A stretch of DNA of 64,000 bases. It comes from Pseudomonadota bacterium. GTDB taxonomy: Bacteria > Pseudomonadota > Alphaproteobacteria > Acetobacterales > Acetobacteraceae. Below, piece after piece: positions 35,946 to 44,628 of this stretch. The stretch's first letter is position 1, and every line of letters begins with the position of its first letter. The position numbers and the translations under genes were made by a program. Where the stretch lies: the NCBI GenBank assembly GCA_019351895.1, contig JABBOH010000012.1, positions 2,673-66,672 of the forward strand, in the 5' to 3' direction. Below the pieces are notes generated by a model. It made no database searches. It had not been told where the DNA came from and saw only the letters and a list, made by a program, of their open reading frames with translations.

Positions 35946-36530
35946 ATGACCGTGCTGACGCCGACGCCCTTCTGGTTCATCCGCCATGGCGAGACCGACT
36001 GGAACGCGCAGAATCTGTCCCAGGGCGATATCGACATTCCGCTCAACGCGGTCGGGCGCGCGCAGGCGCAATCGGCGGCGGCGCTCATGCGTGGACATCG
36101 GATCGTCACCATCGTCTCCTCCACGCTCTCCCGCGCTCTCGACACCGCGCAGGCCGTCTCAGACGTGACGGGCGTGCCCGTCGAGACCGATGACGGGCTG
36201 CGCGAGACCAGGTTCGGCGAGCAGGAAGGCAAGCCGATGGGCGACTGGTACGACGACTGGATCGCCGGCAGCTACACGCCGGACGGCGCCGAACCCTTCG
36301 CTCATCTGCGGGAACGCGCGGTCGCCGCCATCAACCGCGCGACGGCCAAGCCGGGCCCGGTGCTGGTCGTGGGGCATGGCGGTCTGTTCCGGGCCATCCG
36401 CTCGGCCATGGGGCTCGAGCCCAACCTGCGGACGCCTAATGCGGTGCCGATCTTCTGCGAGCCGCCGAAAGCTAACGGCGAGGCGTGGACGCTGCTGCCC
36501 GTCGATACCGCAGGTGCCGCGAAGACCTGA
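35946..36530 (+). CDS. Histidine phosphatase-superfamily protein
   Basis: 194 residues with the catalytic FIRHGETDWN motif (about 10-19) and the second conserved His in VVGHGG (about 140). The branch covers phosphoglycerate-mutase-like phosphatases and small-molecule phosphatases, so the substrate is open. It begins ten bases after the prs stop, suggesting co-transcription. Confidence 0.9.
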   Translation: MTVLTPTPFWFIRHGETDWNAQNLSQGDIDIPLNAVGRAQAQSAAALMRGHRIVTIVSSTLSRALDTAQAVSDVTGVPVETDDGLRETRFGEQEGKPMGDWYDDWIAGSYTPDGAEPFAHLRERAVAAINRATAKPGPVLVVGHGGLFRAIRSAMGLEPNLRTPNAVPIFCEPPKANGEAWTLLPVDTAGAAKT

Positions 36531-36539
36531 TGGGCGCGG

Positions 36540-37760
36540 CTAAGCCGGCTGAGCGATCCGGTAGAGCCCGACATCGATCGAGCCCGAGCGGAAGCCGGCC
36601 TCGCAATAGGCGAGGTAGTAGTCCCACTTGCGGCCGAAAATCTCGTCAAGGCCGCCCTGGCGCAGCCGCGGCCAAGCCGCATGGAAACGCCGCCGCCACT
36701 CGGCCAGCGTGCGGGCATAGCTCGTTCCGAACGGCTCGAATCGCTCCAGAACCAGCCCGGCCTTGGCGATCTGCTCGCGCATGATGGAAACCGTGGGCAA
36801 CATCCCGCCTGGGAAAACGTAGAGCTGGATGAAGTCCGGCGTGCGCAGATAAGCGTCGAACTTCGCCTCCGCGATCGAGATCACCTGCAGCACCGCCACC
36901 CCGCCGGGCCGCAGGCATTCCTGCAGCCGGCGGAAATAGACGGGCCAGTAGTCGACGCCCACGGCCTCCAGCATCTCGATCGAGACGATGCGATCGAACT
37001 GGCCCTCGACATCCCGGTAGTCCTGCAGCCGCAGTTCGGCGCTGCCCGCCGCGATCGGCGCCGCGAGCCTCGCCTGCGCATGGGCCAGCTGTGCAGGCGA
37101 CAAGGTCAATCCTGTCACCGCGCTGCGCTTCTCGGTCACCAGCCGCTCGGCGAGACCGCCCCAGCCGCAGCCGATCTCAAGCACATGCTCTCCGCCGGTG
37201 AGCGACAGCATCTCCATGATGCGGTCCTGCTTGGCGACCTGAGCGTCTTCGAGGCTTTGCCTCTCGGCCTCGTAGATGCCGGAGGAATAGCTCATCCCCT
37301 CGTCCAGCCAAGCCGCGTAGAAGTCGTTTCCGAGGTCGTAATGGGAGACGATGTTGCGCCGGCTGCCGCGCCGGGTATTCGCGTGGCGTCCGTGACGGAG
37401 CCGGCTGATGAGCCGGAACAGCGGCGAGCCCGTCAATGTCTCGCCCAGCGCCTCCTGGTTCAACGCGGCAAGTTCGATCAGCGCCGGCACATCGGGGCTG
37501 CTCCAATGGCCGTCCATGTAGGCCTCTGCAAAGCCGATGTCGCCACCGAGGAGCAGCTGGCGCAGCGGCTTCCAGTTGTGGAGCACGAGCGTCGCCTCCG
37601 GCCCGGGGGCGGGCCCCTGTCCCTCGACCTCGTCACCGGACGGCAGGCGCACGATTAGCCGGCCCACGGCCAGACGCCGCACGACCTTGGACAGAAGGCT
37701 TTGACCAATCCACGCAGTTGGGGCGAGCAGCGGCGGGGCAGACGACAGGACACTCGACAT
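36540..37760 (-). CDS. Cyclopropane-fatty-acyl-phospholipid synthase-type methyltransferase
   Basis: 406 residues, full-length for the Cfa family. An N-terminal lipid-binding-like domain is followed by a SAM methyltransferase domain with VLEIGCGWGGLAE, then SHYDLGNDFYAAWLDEGMSYSSGIYE and a C-terminal YFPGGMLP-like segment (YVFPGGMLPT). Cfa enzymes add a methylene to cis double bonds of membrane phospholipids. It is the last gene of a minus-strand operon with a flavin oxidoreductase and DUF1365, two bases after DUF1365. This trio is widespread, and in Rhodobacter similar genes take part in unusual fatty acid formation. Confidence 0.88.
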   Translation of the reverse strand: MSSVLSSAPPLLAPTAWIGQSLLSKVVRRLAVGRLIVRLPSGDEVEGQGPAPGPEATLVLHNWKPLRQLLLGGDIGFAEAYMDGHWSSPDVPALIELAALNQEALGETLTGSPLFRLISRLRHGRHANTRRGSRRNIVSHYDLGNDFYAAWLDEGMSYSSGIYEAERQSLEDAQVAKQDRIMEMLSLTGGEHVLEIGCGWGGLAERLVTEKRSAVTGLTLSPAQLAHAQARLAAPIAAGSAELRLQDYRDVEGQFDRIVSIEMLEAVGVDYWPVYFRRLQECLRPGGVAVLQVISIAEAKFDAYLRTPDFIQLYVFPGGMLPTVSIMREQIAKAGLVLERFEPFGTSYARTLAEWRRRFHAAWPRLRQGGLDEIFGRKWDYYLAYCEAGFRSGSIDVGLYRIAQPA

Positions 37761-37762
37761 GA

Positions 37763-38539
37763 TCAGCCCGCGACGATGGTGATGGGTGCCGCCGGCGGCG
37801 CGGGGCGCGTATGGAAACCGACCTTCTTGCGCCAGAGCTTCAGCGCCTCCCAGTGAATGCCGCCGACTACCTTGAGACCGAGCGCCGGCGTGCCGAAGAA
37901 GGCGCGCAGCAAGGTCCGGTCGGTCAGGTCCGCGCGGCGGCCGGCGAGACTGGCGGTGATAAGCCGACCTTGCGCGCCGAAGCCTTCGATGACGACGGAA
38001 ACGCGCTTGTCCGGCGGCACGACGCAGAAACGATACTCCATCTCCATCGGCATGAACGGGGAGACGTAGAAGGTCTTGCGGCATGATTGACGGATCATCC
38101 GCGCGTCGCTCGCCGCAGGAATGAGGTAGCTGTGCCGCTCGCCGAAGGTGTTGTTGACCTCATAGAGCGTCGCGGCAAGGCCGCCGTCGCGCCGGTAGCA
38201 GAAGAAGACGCTCAGCGGGTTGAAGGCGTGGCCGAGGACGCGCGGCATGGTGAGCAGGCGGATCGGGCCGTCGGCGGCAATGCCGGCTGCCGCGCATTGG
38301 GCGGCGACCCATTCCCGCAGGCCGGTCGGCGTGCCCGCGCCGTGGTCGCTCTGCCGCAGGCTGAACAGGTTGAAGCGGTCGACCGAGAACAGCCGCAGGC
38401 GGCGCGATAAAGCTGGGAGTTCGTCGAGGTCGATCAGCATCGAGACGATGCGGTAGCGTAGCCGGTGGCGCACCGGCTGCGCGCGCTGATGAACCACGAC
38501 GCCCCGATAAAGTGCGGATTGAGGCGGTGGCGCCGTCAT
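37763..38539 (-). CDS. DUF1365-family protein
   Basis: 258 residues of the DUF1365 family: an N-terminal RGVVVHQRAQPVRHRLRYRI segment, the conserved FNPLSVFFCYRRDG near 105 and a C-terminal KTFYVSPFMPMEMEYRF. No catalytic motif is established. It overlaps the flavin oxidoreductase stop by four bases and precedes Cfa by two, so the three are translated together. Its role in fatty acid modification is inferred from this strict pairing. Confidence 0.88.
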   Translation of the reverse strand: MTAPPPQSALYRGVVVHQRAQPVRHRLRYRIVSMLIDLDELPALSRRLRLFSVDRFNLFSLRQSDHGAGTPTGLREWVAAQCAAAGIAADGPIRLLTMPRVLGHAFNPLSVFFCYRRDGGLAATLYEVNNTFGERHSYLIPAASDARMIRQSCRKTFYVSPFMPMEMEYRFCVVPPDKRVSVVIEGFGAQGRLITASLAGRRADLTDRTLLRAFFGTPALGLKVVGGIHWEALKLWRKKVGFHTRPAPPAAPITIVAG

Positions 38540-39891
38540 CGCCCGACCGCCGTGGCGGCGGCAGACCGGGCATTGTCGCCGAGGTAGATGCGGCCCGATT
38601 CGTCCGCGACAGTCCAGGGCCGGCGCACGCCGCCCAGGGCCTCGGCGACGGCGAGACCAGCCTGTAGGCCATCCTCATGGAAGCCCGCCCCGAACCATGC
38701 GCCGCAGAACCATGTGCGGCGGCGGCCCTGCAGGCTCGAGAGCCGGCGCTGGGCCGCGAGCGACGCCGCATCGAACATCGGGTGGGTGTAGTGCTCGGTG
38801 TGGATCAGCGTGTCGACCGCGGGCGGCCGCGGCGGATTGAGCGTCACGAAATACTGCGTGTCGCCCGGCAGACGCTGCAGCCGGTTCATCCAGTAGCTGA
38901 GGAAAGGGGCACCCGTGCCGCTGCCCGGCTGCTCGATGAAGTTCCAACTCGACCAGGCGCGGCGCCGGCGCGGCATGAGGCTTGGGTCGCGATGCAGAAC
39001 CGCGAGGTTGCGGCTGGTGCCGAACGCGCCGAGCAGCGCCCGCTCACGCGGGCCGGCGTCTCCCAGCATGGCCAGAGCCTGATGCGCATGCGTGGCGACG
39101 ACCACGTGATCGTGGCGCGCCACCTCGCCCGTCACGTCGATCAGCCGCACGGACTGCTCATCGCGCAGCACGGTGGCGATTTGCCGCCCGAGGTGCAGCG
39201 GCCCGGACAGCCCAGAGAGCAGCCGCCCGACATAGCGCCGGGCGCCACCGCTGACCGTCCGCCAGACCGGCCGGCGCGTCACCTGCAGCAGCCCATGATT
39301 GATGCAGAAACGAACGAAGGCTGCCGCCGGATAATCCCGGATTGCGGTGGCGGGGGTCGACCAGATGGCTGCAGCCATCGGCAGAAGGTGATCCTGCTGG
39401 AAGGCGCGGCCATGACGCTGACGATCGAGATAGGCGCCGAGGCTCAACCCCTCGGCCTCCATCAGGCCGAGGTCGCGCGGCGCGTTACGGTAGAAGCGGC
39501 CGAGGTCGCGCAGCATCGACCAGAAGCGTGGCCTGACGACGTTCCGCGGCTGGGCGAAAAGCCCGGCAAGGTCGCTTCCCGAATATTCGAACCCGCCGTT
39601 GTCTTTCGAAACTGAAAACGACATCTCCGAAGGTATCGTCTCGACCCCGATATGGCGGAACAGCGCGGTGAGATTAGGGTAGGTCTTCTCGTTGAACACG
39701 ATGAAGCCGGTGTCGACCGGCAGCTCGCCGGCATCGGTCCGCACGGCCACGGTGTTACTATGGCCACCCGGGCGCTCCGCCGCCTCATAGAGCGTGACGC
39801 GATGACGGCCACTCAACAGCCAGGCACATGACAAGCCTGCAATGCCCGACCCGATCACGGCGACATCCAGCTGAGGTGCGACCAAATCCAT
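38536..39891 (-). CDS. Flavin amine-oxidase-like oxidoreductase of the fatty acid modification cluster
   Basis: 451 residues. The Rossmann motif IGSGIAGLSCAWLL is at about 13-26 and ERPGGHSNTV, typical of amine-oxidase-like flavoproteins, at about 40-50; the C-terminal FAD segment is AGFHEDGLQAGLAVAEAL. It is first in the operon with DUF1365 and Cfa. Homologues near Cfa are thought to oxidise or desaturate a modified acyl chain. ATG at 39891 was chosen over an open upstream extension without similarity. Confidence 0.85.
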   Translation of the reverse strand: MDLVAPQLDVAVIGSGIAGLSCAWLLSGRHRVTLYEAAERPGGHSNTVAVRTDAGELPVDTGFIVFNEKTYPNLTALFRHIGVETIPSEMSFSVSKDNGGFEYSGSDLAGLFAQPRNVVRPRFWSMLRDLGRFYRNAPRDLGLMEAEGLSLGAYLDRQRHGRAFQQDHLLPMAAAIWSTPATAIRDYPAAAFVRFCINHGLLQVTRRPVWRTVSGGARRYVGRLLSGLSGPLHLGRQIATVLRDEQSVRLIDVTGEVARHDHVVVATHAHQALAMLGDAGPRERALLGAFGTSRNLAVLHRDPSLMPRRRRAWSSWNFIEQPGSGTGAPFLSYWMNRLQRLPGDTQYFVTLNPPRPPAVDTLIHTEHYTHPMFDAASLAAQRRLSSLQGRRRTWFCGAWFGAGFHEDGLQAGLAVAEALGGVRRPWTVADESGRIYLGDNARSAAATAVGR

Positions 39892-40009
39892 CCGAATCCT
39901 TAACGGGCGTTTATCCCGAGAACTACGAGGGCCATTTGCCTTTGGATGCAAGCGGCTGCCCTGTGTCGAGGGCCCTCCCCAACCGGAATTTCACTGCCAT
40001 TTTGGATGA

Positions 40010-40966
40010 ATGAGGAGAGACCAGTCCCGATGCGAACGGCCCGAGCCGCATGACGCCGACGCTACCGGCCCACTGCCTTTCACGACTTCATTGCGGACCA
40101 TCGGCAGGCGCTCGCTTCCCGTGGCGGGTCTCGGCGTGCTGAGCCTGATCGCGGCTGCATGCTCCCCGCTCGGCGTGCTCAATGGCTTGGCGCCGAAACG
40201 GCTGGCGGCGCGCGACATCCCCTACGGCCCGGGCCCGCGCCGAACGCTCGATGTCTATACGCCGGACCGCAGAGACGCCCGCGCGCCGATTGTCGTCTTC
40301 CTCTACGGCGGCAGCTGGGACAGCGGCGCCAAGGCCGAGTATCGTTTCGTCGGCGGTGCGCTGGCAGCTGCCGGTTTTGTCACCGTCATCCCCGACTACC
40401 GGCTCTACCCCGAGGTCGTCTTCCCTGCCTTCCTCGACGATTGCGCGGCGGCCTTCGCCTGGGCCGCAGCCCATGGCGGCGAGTATGGCGGCAGCGAACG
40501 GATCATGCTGGTCGGTCATTCCGCCGGCGCATATAACGCGGCCATGCTGGCGCTCGATTCGTCTTATCTGGCGCGCGCCGGAGCCGCCAAGCCTCTTGCC
40601 GGAACGGTCGGGATCGCCGGGCCCTACGACTTCCTCCCGGTGCAGACCGACGAACTCCGCGCAATTTTCGGTCAGCCGCCGACGCCGCCCGCCACGCAGC
40701 CGATCAACCACGTCGATGGCCGGAACGCGCCGATGCTGCTGCTTGCGGGTGCGAGCGATACGACCGTCCTGCCGCGTAACACGTTGCGGCTCGCCGCCCG
40801 GATCCGCGCCGCAGGCGGGCCGGTCGAAAGCCGCATCTATCCCGGTGTCGATCACAAGGAGATCATCGGTGCGATGGGCGTCCCCTTCCGCTTCATCGCG
40901 CCCACCTACCGGGACGTGACGGGATTTCTAGCCCGCACTGCATCCGAACGAGAACGAGCAGCGTAA
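40010..40966 (+). CDS. Alpha/beta hydrolase with a probable lipoprotein signal
   Basis: Up to 318 residues. From a TTG at 40091 the protein would open with a basic stretch and hydrophobic helix ending IAAACSP, a plausible lipoprotein signal; the ATG at 40010 adds 27 polar residues. The hydrolase has an FLYGGSWDSG oxyanion loop (HGG-like, with Tyr for His), nucleophile Ser in GHSAGAYNAAM and a His in GVDHKE. It belongs to the hormone-sensitive-lipase/BD-FAE-like group. It is divergent from the flavin oxidoreductase operon and 8 bases before DUF1295. Envelope esterase activity on lipids is possible. Confidence 0.72.
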   Translation: MRRDQSRCERPEPHDADATGPLPFTTSLRTIGRRSLPVAGLGVLSLIAAACSPLGVLNGLAPKRLAARDIPYGPGPRRTLDVYTPDRRDARAPIVVFLYGGSWDSGAKAEYRFVGGALAAAGFVTVIPDYRLYPEVVFPAFLDDCAAAFAWAAAHGGEYGGSERIMLVGHSAGAYNAAMLALDSSYLARAGAAKPLAGTVGIAGPYDFLPVQTDELRAIFGQPPTPPATQPINHVDGRNAPMLLLAGASDTTVLPRNTLRLAARIRAAGGPVESRIYPGVDHKEIIGAMGVPFRFIAPTYRDVTGFLARTASERERAA

Positions 40967-40974
40967 CGGTTCTC

Positions 40975-41787
40975 ATGGCCCTTCTTCTTCTGGTCGTTCT
41001 CATCGCCTGTAGCCTGCTCATGCTGGCGGCTTGGCGGGTCCAGCAAAGTTCCGGAAACAGCAGCTGGGTCGATGTCGCCTGGACCTTCGGGACCGGCGCC
41101 GCCGGGCTGGCACTCGCGCTCTGGCCGCTCCATCCCGGTGGACTGTCCACGCGGCAGATCGTCGTCGGCATAATCGTCGCCGCCTGGTCGCTCCGGCTCG
41201 GCATCCACATCATGCGCCGGGCACTGCGGGGGAAGGATGATCCGCGCTACGCGAAGCTCCGTGAGACCTGGGGGGCGAGCTACGGCTGGAAGATGCCGGC
41301 CTTCCTTCAGCTGCAGGCGCTCAGCGTCTTCGTCCTCGCCTGCTTCATCCTGCTCGCCGGGCGGAACCCGGCCCCGGGCTTCGGCGCGCTCGATATCCTG
41401 GCGCTGATCGTCGCCGTGCTGTCCATAGGCGGCGAGGCCGTGTCGGACGAGCAGGTCCACAGATTCGCCAGCAACCCCTCTAACAAGGGCAAGATTTGCG
41501 AGGTCGGCCTCTGGGGCTGGTCGCGCCATCCCAACTACTTCTTCGAGTGGCTGATCTGGGTCGCCTACGCGTTGTTCGCCGTCGCCGGTTTCGGCTGGGG
41601 CTGGGGCTGGCTCGCCTGGCTCGGCCCGGCGGTGATGTATGCCGTGCTCGTCCATGGCTCGGGCATTCCCCCGACCGAGGACCACATGATGCAGTCGCGC
41701 GGCGAGGCCTTCCGGGACTATCAGCGACGGGTGAGCAAGTTCGTGCCCCTGCCCCCCAAATCGCAGAGCCGGGTGCGCGCTTCGTGA
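40975..41787 (+). CDS. DUF1295-family membrane protein (steroid 5-alpha-reductase-like)
   Basis: 270 residues, about six hydrophobic segments, and the conserved C-terminal region GLWGWSRHPNYFFEWLIW and EDHMMQSRGEAFRDYQ typical of DUF1295, a relative of steroid reductases and isoprenylcysteine methyltransferases. Such proteins often reduce a lipid double bond with NADPH. It is coupled to the next methyltransferase gene by a GTGA overlap. Together they suggest methylation followed by reduction, as in 10-methyl fatty acid formation; this is inference. Confidence 0.85.
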   Translation: MALLLLVVLIACSLLMLAAWRVQQSSGNSSWVDVAWTFGTGAAGLALALWPLHPGGLSTRQIVVGIIVAAWSLRLGIHIMRRALRGKDDPRYAKLRETWGASYGWKMPAFLQLQALSVFVLACFILLAGRNPAPGFGALDILALIVAVLSIGGEAVSDEQVHRFASNPSNKGKICEVGLWGWSRHPNYFFEWLIWVAYALFAVAGFGWGWGWLAWLGPAVMYAVLVHGSGIPPTEDHMMQSRGEAFRDYQRRVSKFVPLPPKSQSRVRAS

Positions 41788-42815
41788 CGAGGCTCGCGAC
41801 GATCGCCGCCGCCACCGCCGAGCGCTGGCCCATCCCCGACCCGATCTCCCGCACCGGCATCGCGATGATGGTGGAGCGCACGCGCCGCAGGCTGGCGTTG
41901 GATGCTCCGTCGGATGTGAGTTTCGCGGATGCAATGACCGAGTTCCCGATCGCGCAGCACACTGCCGCCGCGAACGCCCAGCATTACGAGGTGCCCGCGG
42001 CCTTCTTCGGCACGGTTCTGGGCCCGCACCGCAAGTATTCCTGCTGCCTCTACGCGACCGGACGCGAGACGCTGGGGGAAGCGGAGCACCTGGCCCTCAC
42101 CGAAACGGTCGAGCATGCGGCGCTGCGCGACGGGCAGGACGTGCTGGAGCTCGGCTGCGGCTGGGGCTCGCTGACGCTGTTCATGGCGGAACGGTTCCGA
42201 GCGTCCCGCATCACCGCCGTCTCCAACTCCGCGTCTCAGCGCGCCTATATCGAATCGCAGGCGGCCGCCCGCGGCCTCTCCAACATTCGGGTCATCACCG
42301 CCGACATGAACGACTTCCAGGCCGACGCGCGGTTCGACCGCATCGTGTCGGTCGAGATGTTCGAGCATATGGCGAACTGGCGGCCGCTTCTGGCCGGCAT
42401 GCGGGACTGGCTGCGGCTGGGCGGCCTCGTGATGATCCATATCTTCACCCACCGGTCCGCGCCCTATCGCTTCGACGTGGGCGATCAGGCGGACTGGATC
42501 GCCCAGCACTTCTTCACGGGCGGCATCATGCCGAGCCGTGGCCTGATGCACCAATTCCCCGATCTTTTCACGATCGCGCAGGAATGGTCCTGGTCAGGCC
42601 TGCACTATCAGCGCACGGCGGAAGACTGGCTGCGGAACTTCGACGCCAATCGCGGCAAGGTCAGGGCGATACTGGAGCCGGTCTATGGCCGGGATGTGCG
42701 CGTATGGGAGCGGCGGTGGCGGCTGTTCTTCCTGGCGACCGCCGGTCTGTTCGGCCATGCGCGGGGTGAGGAATGGGGCGTCACGCATTACCGCCTGACG
42801 CCGACCTGGCGCTGA
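41784..42815 (+). CDS. Second Cfa-like class I SAM methyltransferase, lacking the N-terminal Cfa domain
   Basis: 343 residues. The SAM motif VLELGCGWGSLTLFMAERF is at about 115-133, followed by SNSASQRAYIESQA and RIVSVEMFEHM, all Cfa-like. The long N-terminal lipid-binding domain of classical Cfa is missing, and the N-terminus is a short helical part. It is a different branch from the enzyme at 36540. It is coupled to DUF1295 by GTGA. The substrate is probably an unsaturated phospholipid acyl chain. Confidence 0.83.
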   Translation: MTRLATIAAATAERWPIPDPISRTGIAMMVERTRRRLALDAPSDVSFADAMTEFPIAQHTAAANAQHYEVPAAFFGTVLGPHRKYSCCLYATGRETLGEAEHLALTETVEHAALRDGQDVLELGCGWGSLTLFMAERFRASRITAVSNSASQRAYIESQAAARGLSNIRVITADMNDFQADARFDRIVSVEMFEHMANWRPLLAGMRDWLRLGGLVMIHIFTHRSAPYRFDVGDQADWIAQHFFTGGIMPSRGLMHQFPDLFTIAQEWSWSGLHYQRTAEDWLRNFDANRGKVRAILEPVYGRDVRVWERRWRLFFLATAGLFGHARGEEWGVTHYRLTPTWR

Positions 42816-42861
42816 CGCGGCCAACTGCCGATCGCTATCGACTGCCGTTACGCGCGGCGCC

Positions 42862-42993
42862 TCAGAAATTCGTGTGCGACAGCAGATCGAAGATCGCCAG
42901 CAACGCGATGCAGAACAACACAGCACCGACGATCGACCCTGGCCTGAAGCCGGCGCCTTGCCGCGAGCCTATCGGCTTCACCCGATCCGCCAT
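42862..42993 (-). CDS. 43-residue single-span membrane protein
   Basis: Minus-strand frame from ATG at 42993 to TGA at 42862, preceded by GGAGAGGCGGAG, a good ribosome-binding site about two to nine bases upstream. The product begins basic (MADRVKPIGSRQGAGFRPGS) and has one hydrophobic helix at about residues 21-38 ending in LLSHTNF. It lies between the lipid-modification genes and choline sulfatase, whose stop is 18 bases upstream on the same strand, so it may be co-transcribed with betC. Confidence 0.55.
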   Translation of the reverse strand: MADRVKPIGSRQGAGFRPGSIVGAVLFCIALLAIFDLLSHTNF

Positions 42994-43011
42994 CTCCGCC
43001 TCTCCTTGAGA

Positions 43012-44565
43012 TCAGCCCGTGGAGACGACGCGCGGGAATCGCGCCATCGCCTCCAAATCGTCGAGCTTCATGTGATTGCGCATATAGAGTTGGCTCGCAT
43101 CACGAACAGGCTGGTAATCCCAGGCTGTCCGCCGACCCTGTTCAAGCGCGCGCGAGACGAGGCGCCGCCGCTTCTGGCTGGCCAGTACGTCGGCGTGAAG
43201 TCGTGAGAAATCCCAACGCGCCATGGTTTCCGCCCGCATTGACGCGACCCGGGCATCGGCCGGGTCGCGCGCCGCGATATTCACGCGCTCATCAGGATCA
43301 ACCGCCAAGTCATACAGTTGGTCAGGGTCGCCAGCGCAATGGATGAACTTCAGGCTGCCACGACGGATCATCACCATGGGCGAGACGACGCCCTCGGCAC
43401 AGTATTCGCCGAAGATGCCGCCCTCGTCGTCCGCGCCATCGCAATACGGGAGCAGATTGCGGCCATCGTGATCGGTCGCGTAATCGGGCTCGCGCCCCTC
43501 GCCCGCAATCGCCGCCAGCGTCGGCAGGATGTCGACCAGTGACACGGGGGCGGCCACTCGATGCGCCGCAAAACGTGACGGGGCGTGAACGATCAGCGGG
43601 ATGCGCGCCGCGCCCTCGTGAAAGCTCATCTTGAACCACAGGCCGCGCTCGCCAAGCATCTCGCCGTGATCGGCGAGCACGACCACGATCGTGTTCTCCG
43701 CGAGCCGCGACTCCTGCAATGCGCCGAGAAGCGCGCCCACGTGGTCGTCGAAGTAGGAAATCGCCGCGTAATAGGCCCGCCGCGCGGCGCGGATGTTGTC
43801 CTCCGTCACCTCCTGCAGATCCTGCCCGCAGACGTGGCGCAAACGGGCCGCATGCGGATCGCCCAAAGAGACGGAGGCTCCCACGCGCGGCATGTCGATC
43901 TCGGCGTCCGTGTAGCGCGACCAGTAGGGATCGGCCATGGTGAAGGGATCGTGCGGATGGGTCATCGAAACGATCATGCAGAACGGCCGCTCGTCGCTGT
44001 CGCGGGCCATGTCGTAGATCTTCTGTCGCGCCGCAAATCCGACCTCTTCGTCGAAGTCCATCTGGTTGGTGCGCACGCATTGGCCGGCGAGCGTCACGCT
44101 GTCCATGTTGTGGAACCAATCGAGCCGCTCGGCCGGGCGCGTCCAGTCGGGGGTCCAGCCGAAATCGGCAGGGTAGATGTCGGTCGTCAGCCGCTCCTCG
44201 AAGCCGTGCAGCTGATCCGGGCCACAGAAATGCATCTTGCCGGCAAGAATGGTGCGGTAGCCGTCGGCGCGGAGGTAGTGGGCGAAGGTCGGCGACTGGG
44301 CAGGAAACTCCACCGCGTTGTCGTAAGCCCCGGTGGAGGACGGCAGCCGGCCGGTCATCAGCACGGCGCGCGACGGCGCGCAGAGCGGGCTGTTGCAGTA
44401 GGCGGCGTCAAACACCACCCCCTCCCGCGCCAGCCGGTCCAGGTGGGGGGTCTTGGCGACGCAGTTGCCGTAGGCAGAAATAGCCCCTGCGGTCAGCTGA
44501 TCAGCCATAAGGATTAGAATGTTGGGCCGGTTATCCAAGACTCGCCTATCCGTATTGCCGCTCAT
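43012..44565 (-). CDS. betC: Choline-sulfatase
   Basis: 517 residues of the formylglycine-dependent sulfatase family. The FGly motif CAPSR is at Cys62-Arg66 and metal ligands lie in the ILMADQ segment near the N-terminus and in VLADHGEMLGERGLW; the C-terminus matches choline-sulfatase. It hydrolyses choline-O-sulfate to choline and sulfate, supplying an osmoprotectant precursor. It is divergent from the specific LysR regulator. The betaine synthesis genes betA and betB are not in the window. Confidence 0.92.
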   Translation of the reverse strand: MSGNTDRRVLDNRPNILILMADQLTAGAISAYGNCVAKTPHLDRLAREGVVFDAAYCNSPLCAPSRAVLMTGRLPSSTGAYDNAVEFPAQSPTFAHYLRADGYRTILAGKMHFCGPDQLHGFEERLTTDIYPADFGWTPDWTRPAERLDWFHNMDSVTLAGQCVRTNQMDFDEEVGFAARQKIYDMARDSDERPFCMIVSMTHPHDPFTMADPYWSRYTDAEIDMPRVGASVSLGDPHAARLRHVCGQDLQEVTEDNIRAARRAYYAAISYFDDHVGALLGALQESRLAENTIVVVLADHGEMLGERGLWFKMSFHEGAARIPLIVHAPSRFAAHRVAAPVSLVDILPTLAAIAGEGREPDYATDHDGRNLLPYCDGADDEGGIFGEYCAEGVVSPMVMIRRGSLKFIHCAGDPDQLYDLAVDPDERVNIAARDPADARVASMRAETMARWDFSRLHADVLASQKRRRLVSRALEQGRRTAWDYQPVRDASQLYMRNHMKLDDLEAMARFPRVVSTG

Positions 44566-44628
44566 TAGTGCCCGACCATGTCAAAAGCGTGAAGCGTCTG
44601 TCTCCTAATGTTGCTATCATGGCAGCTA

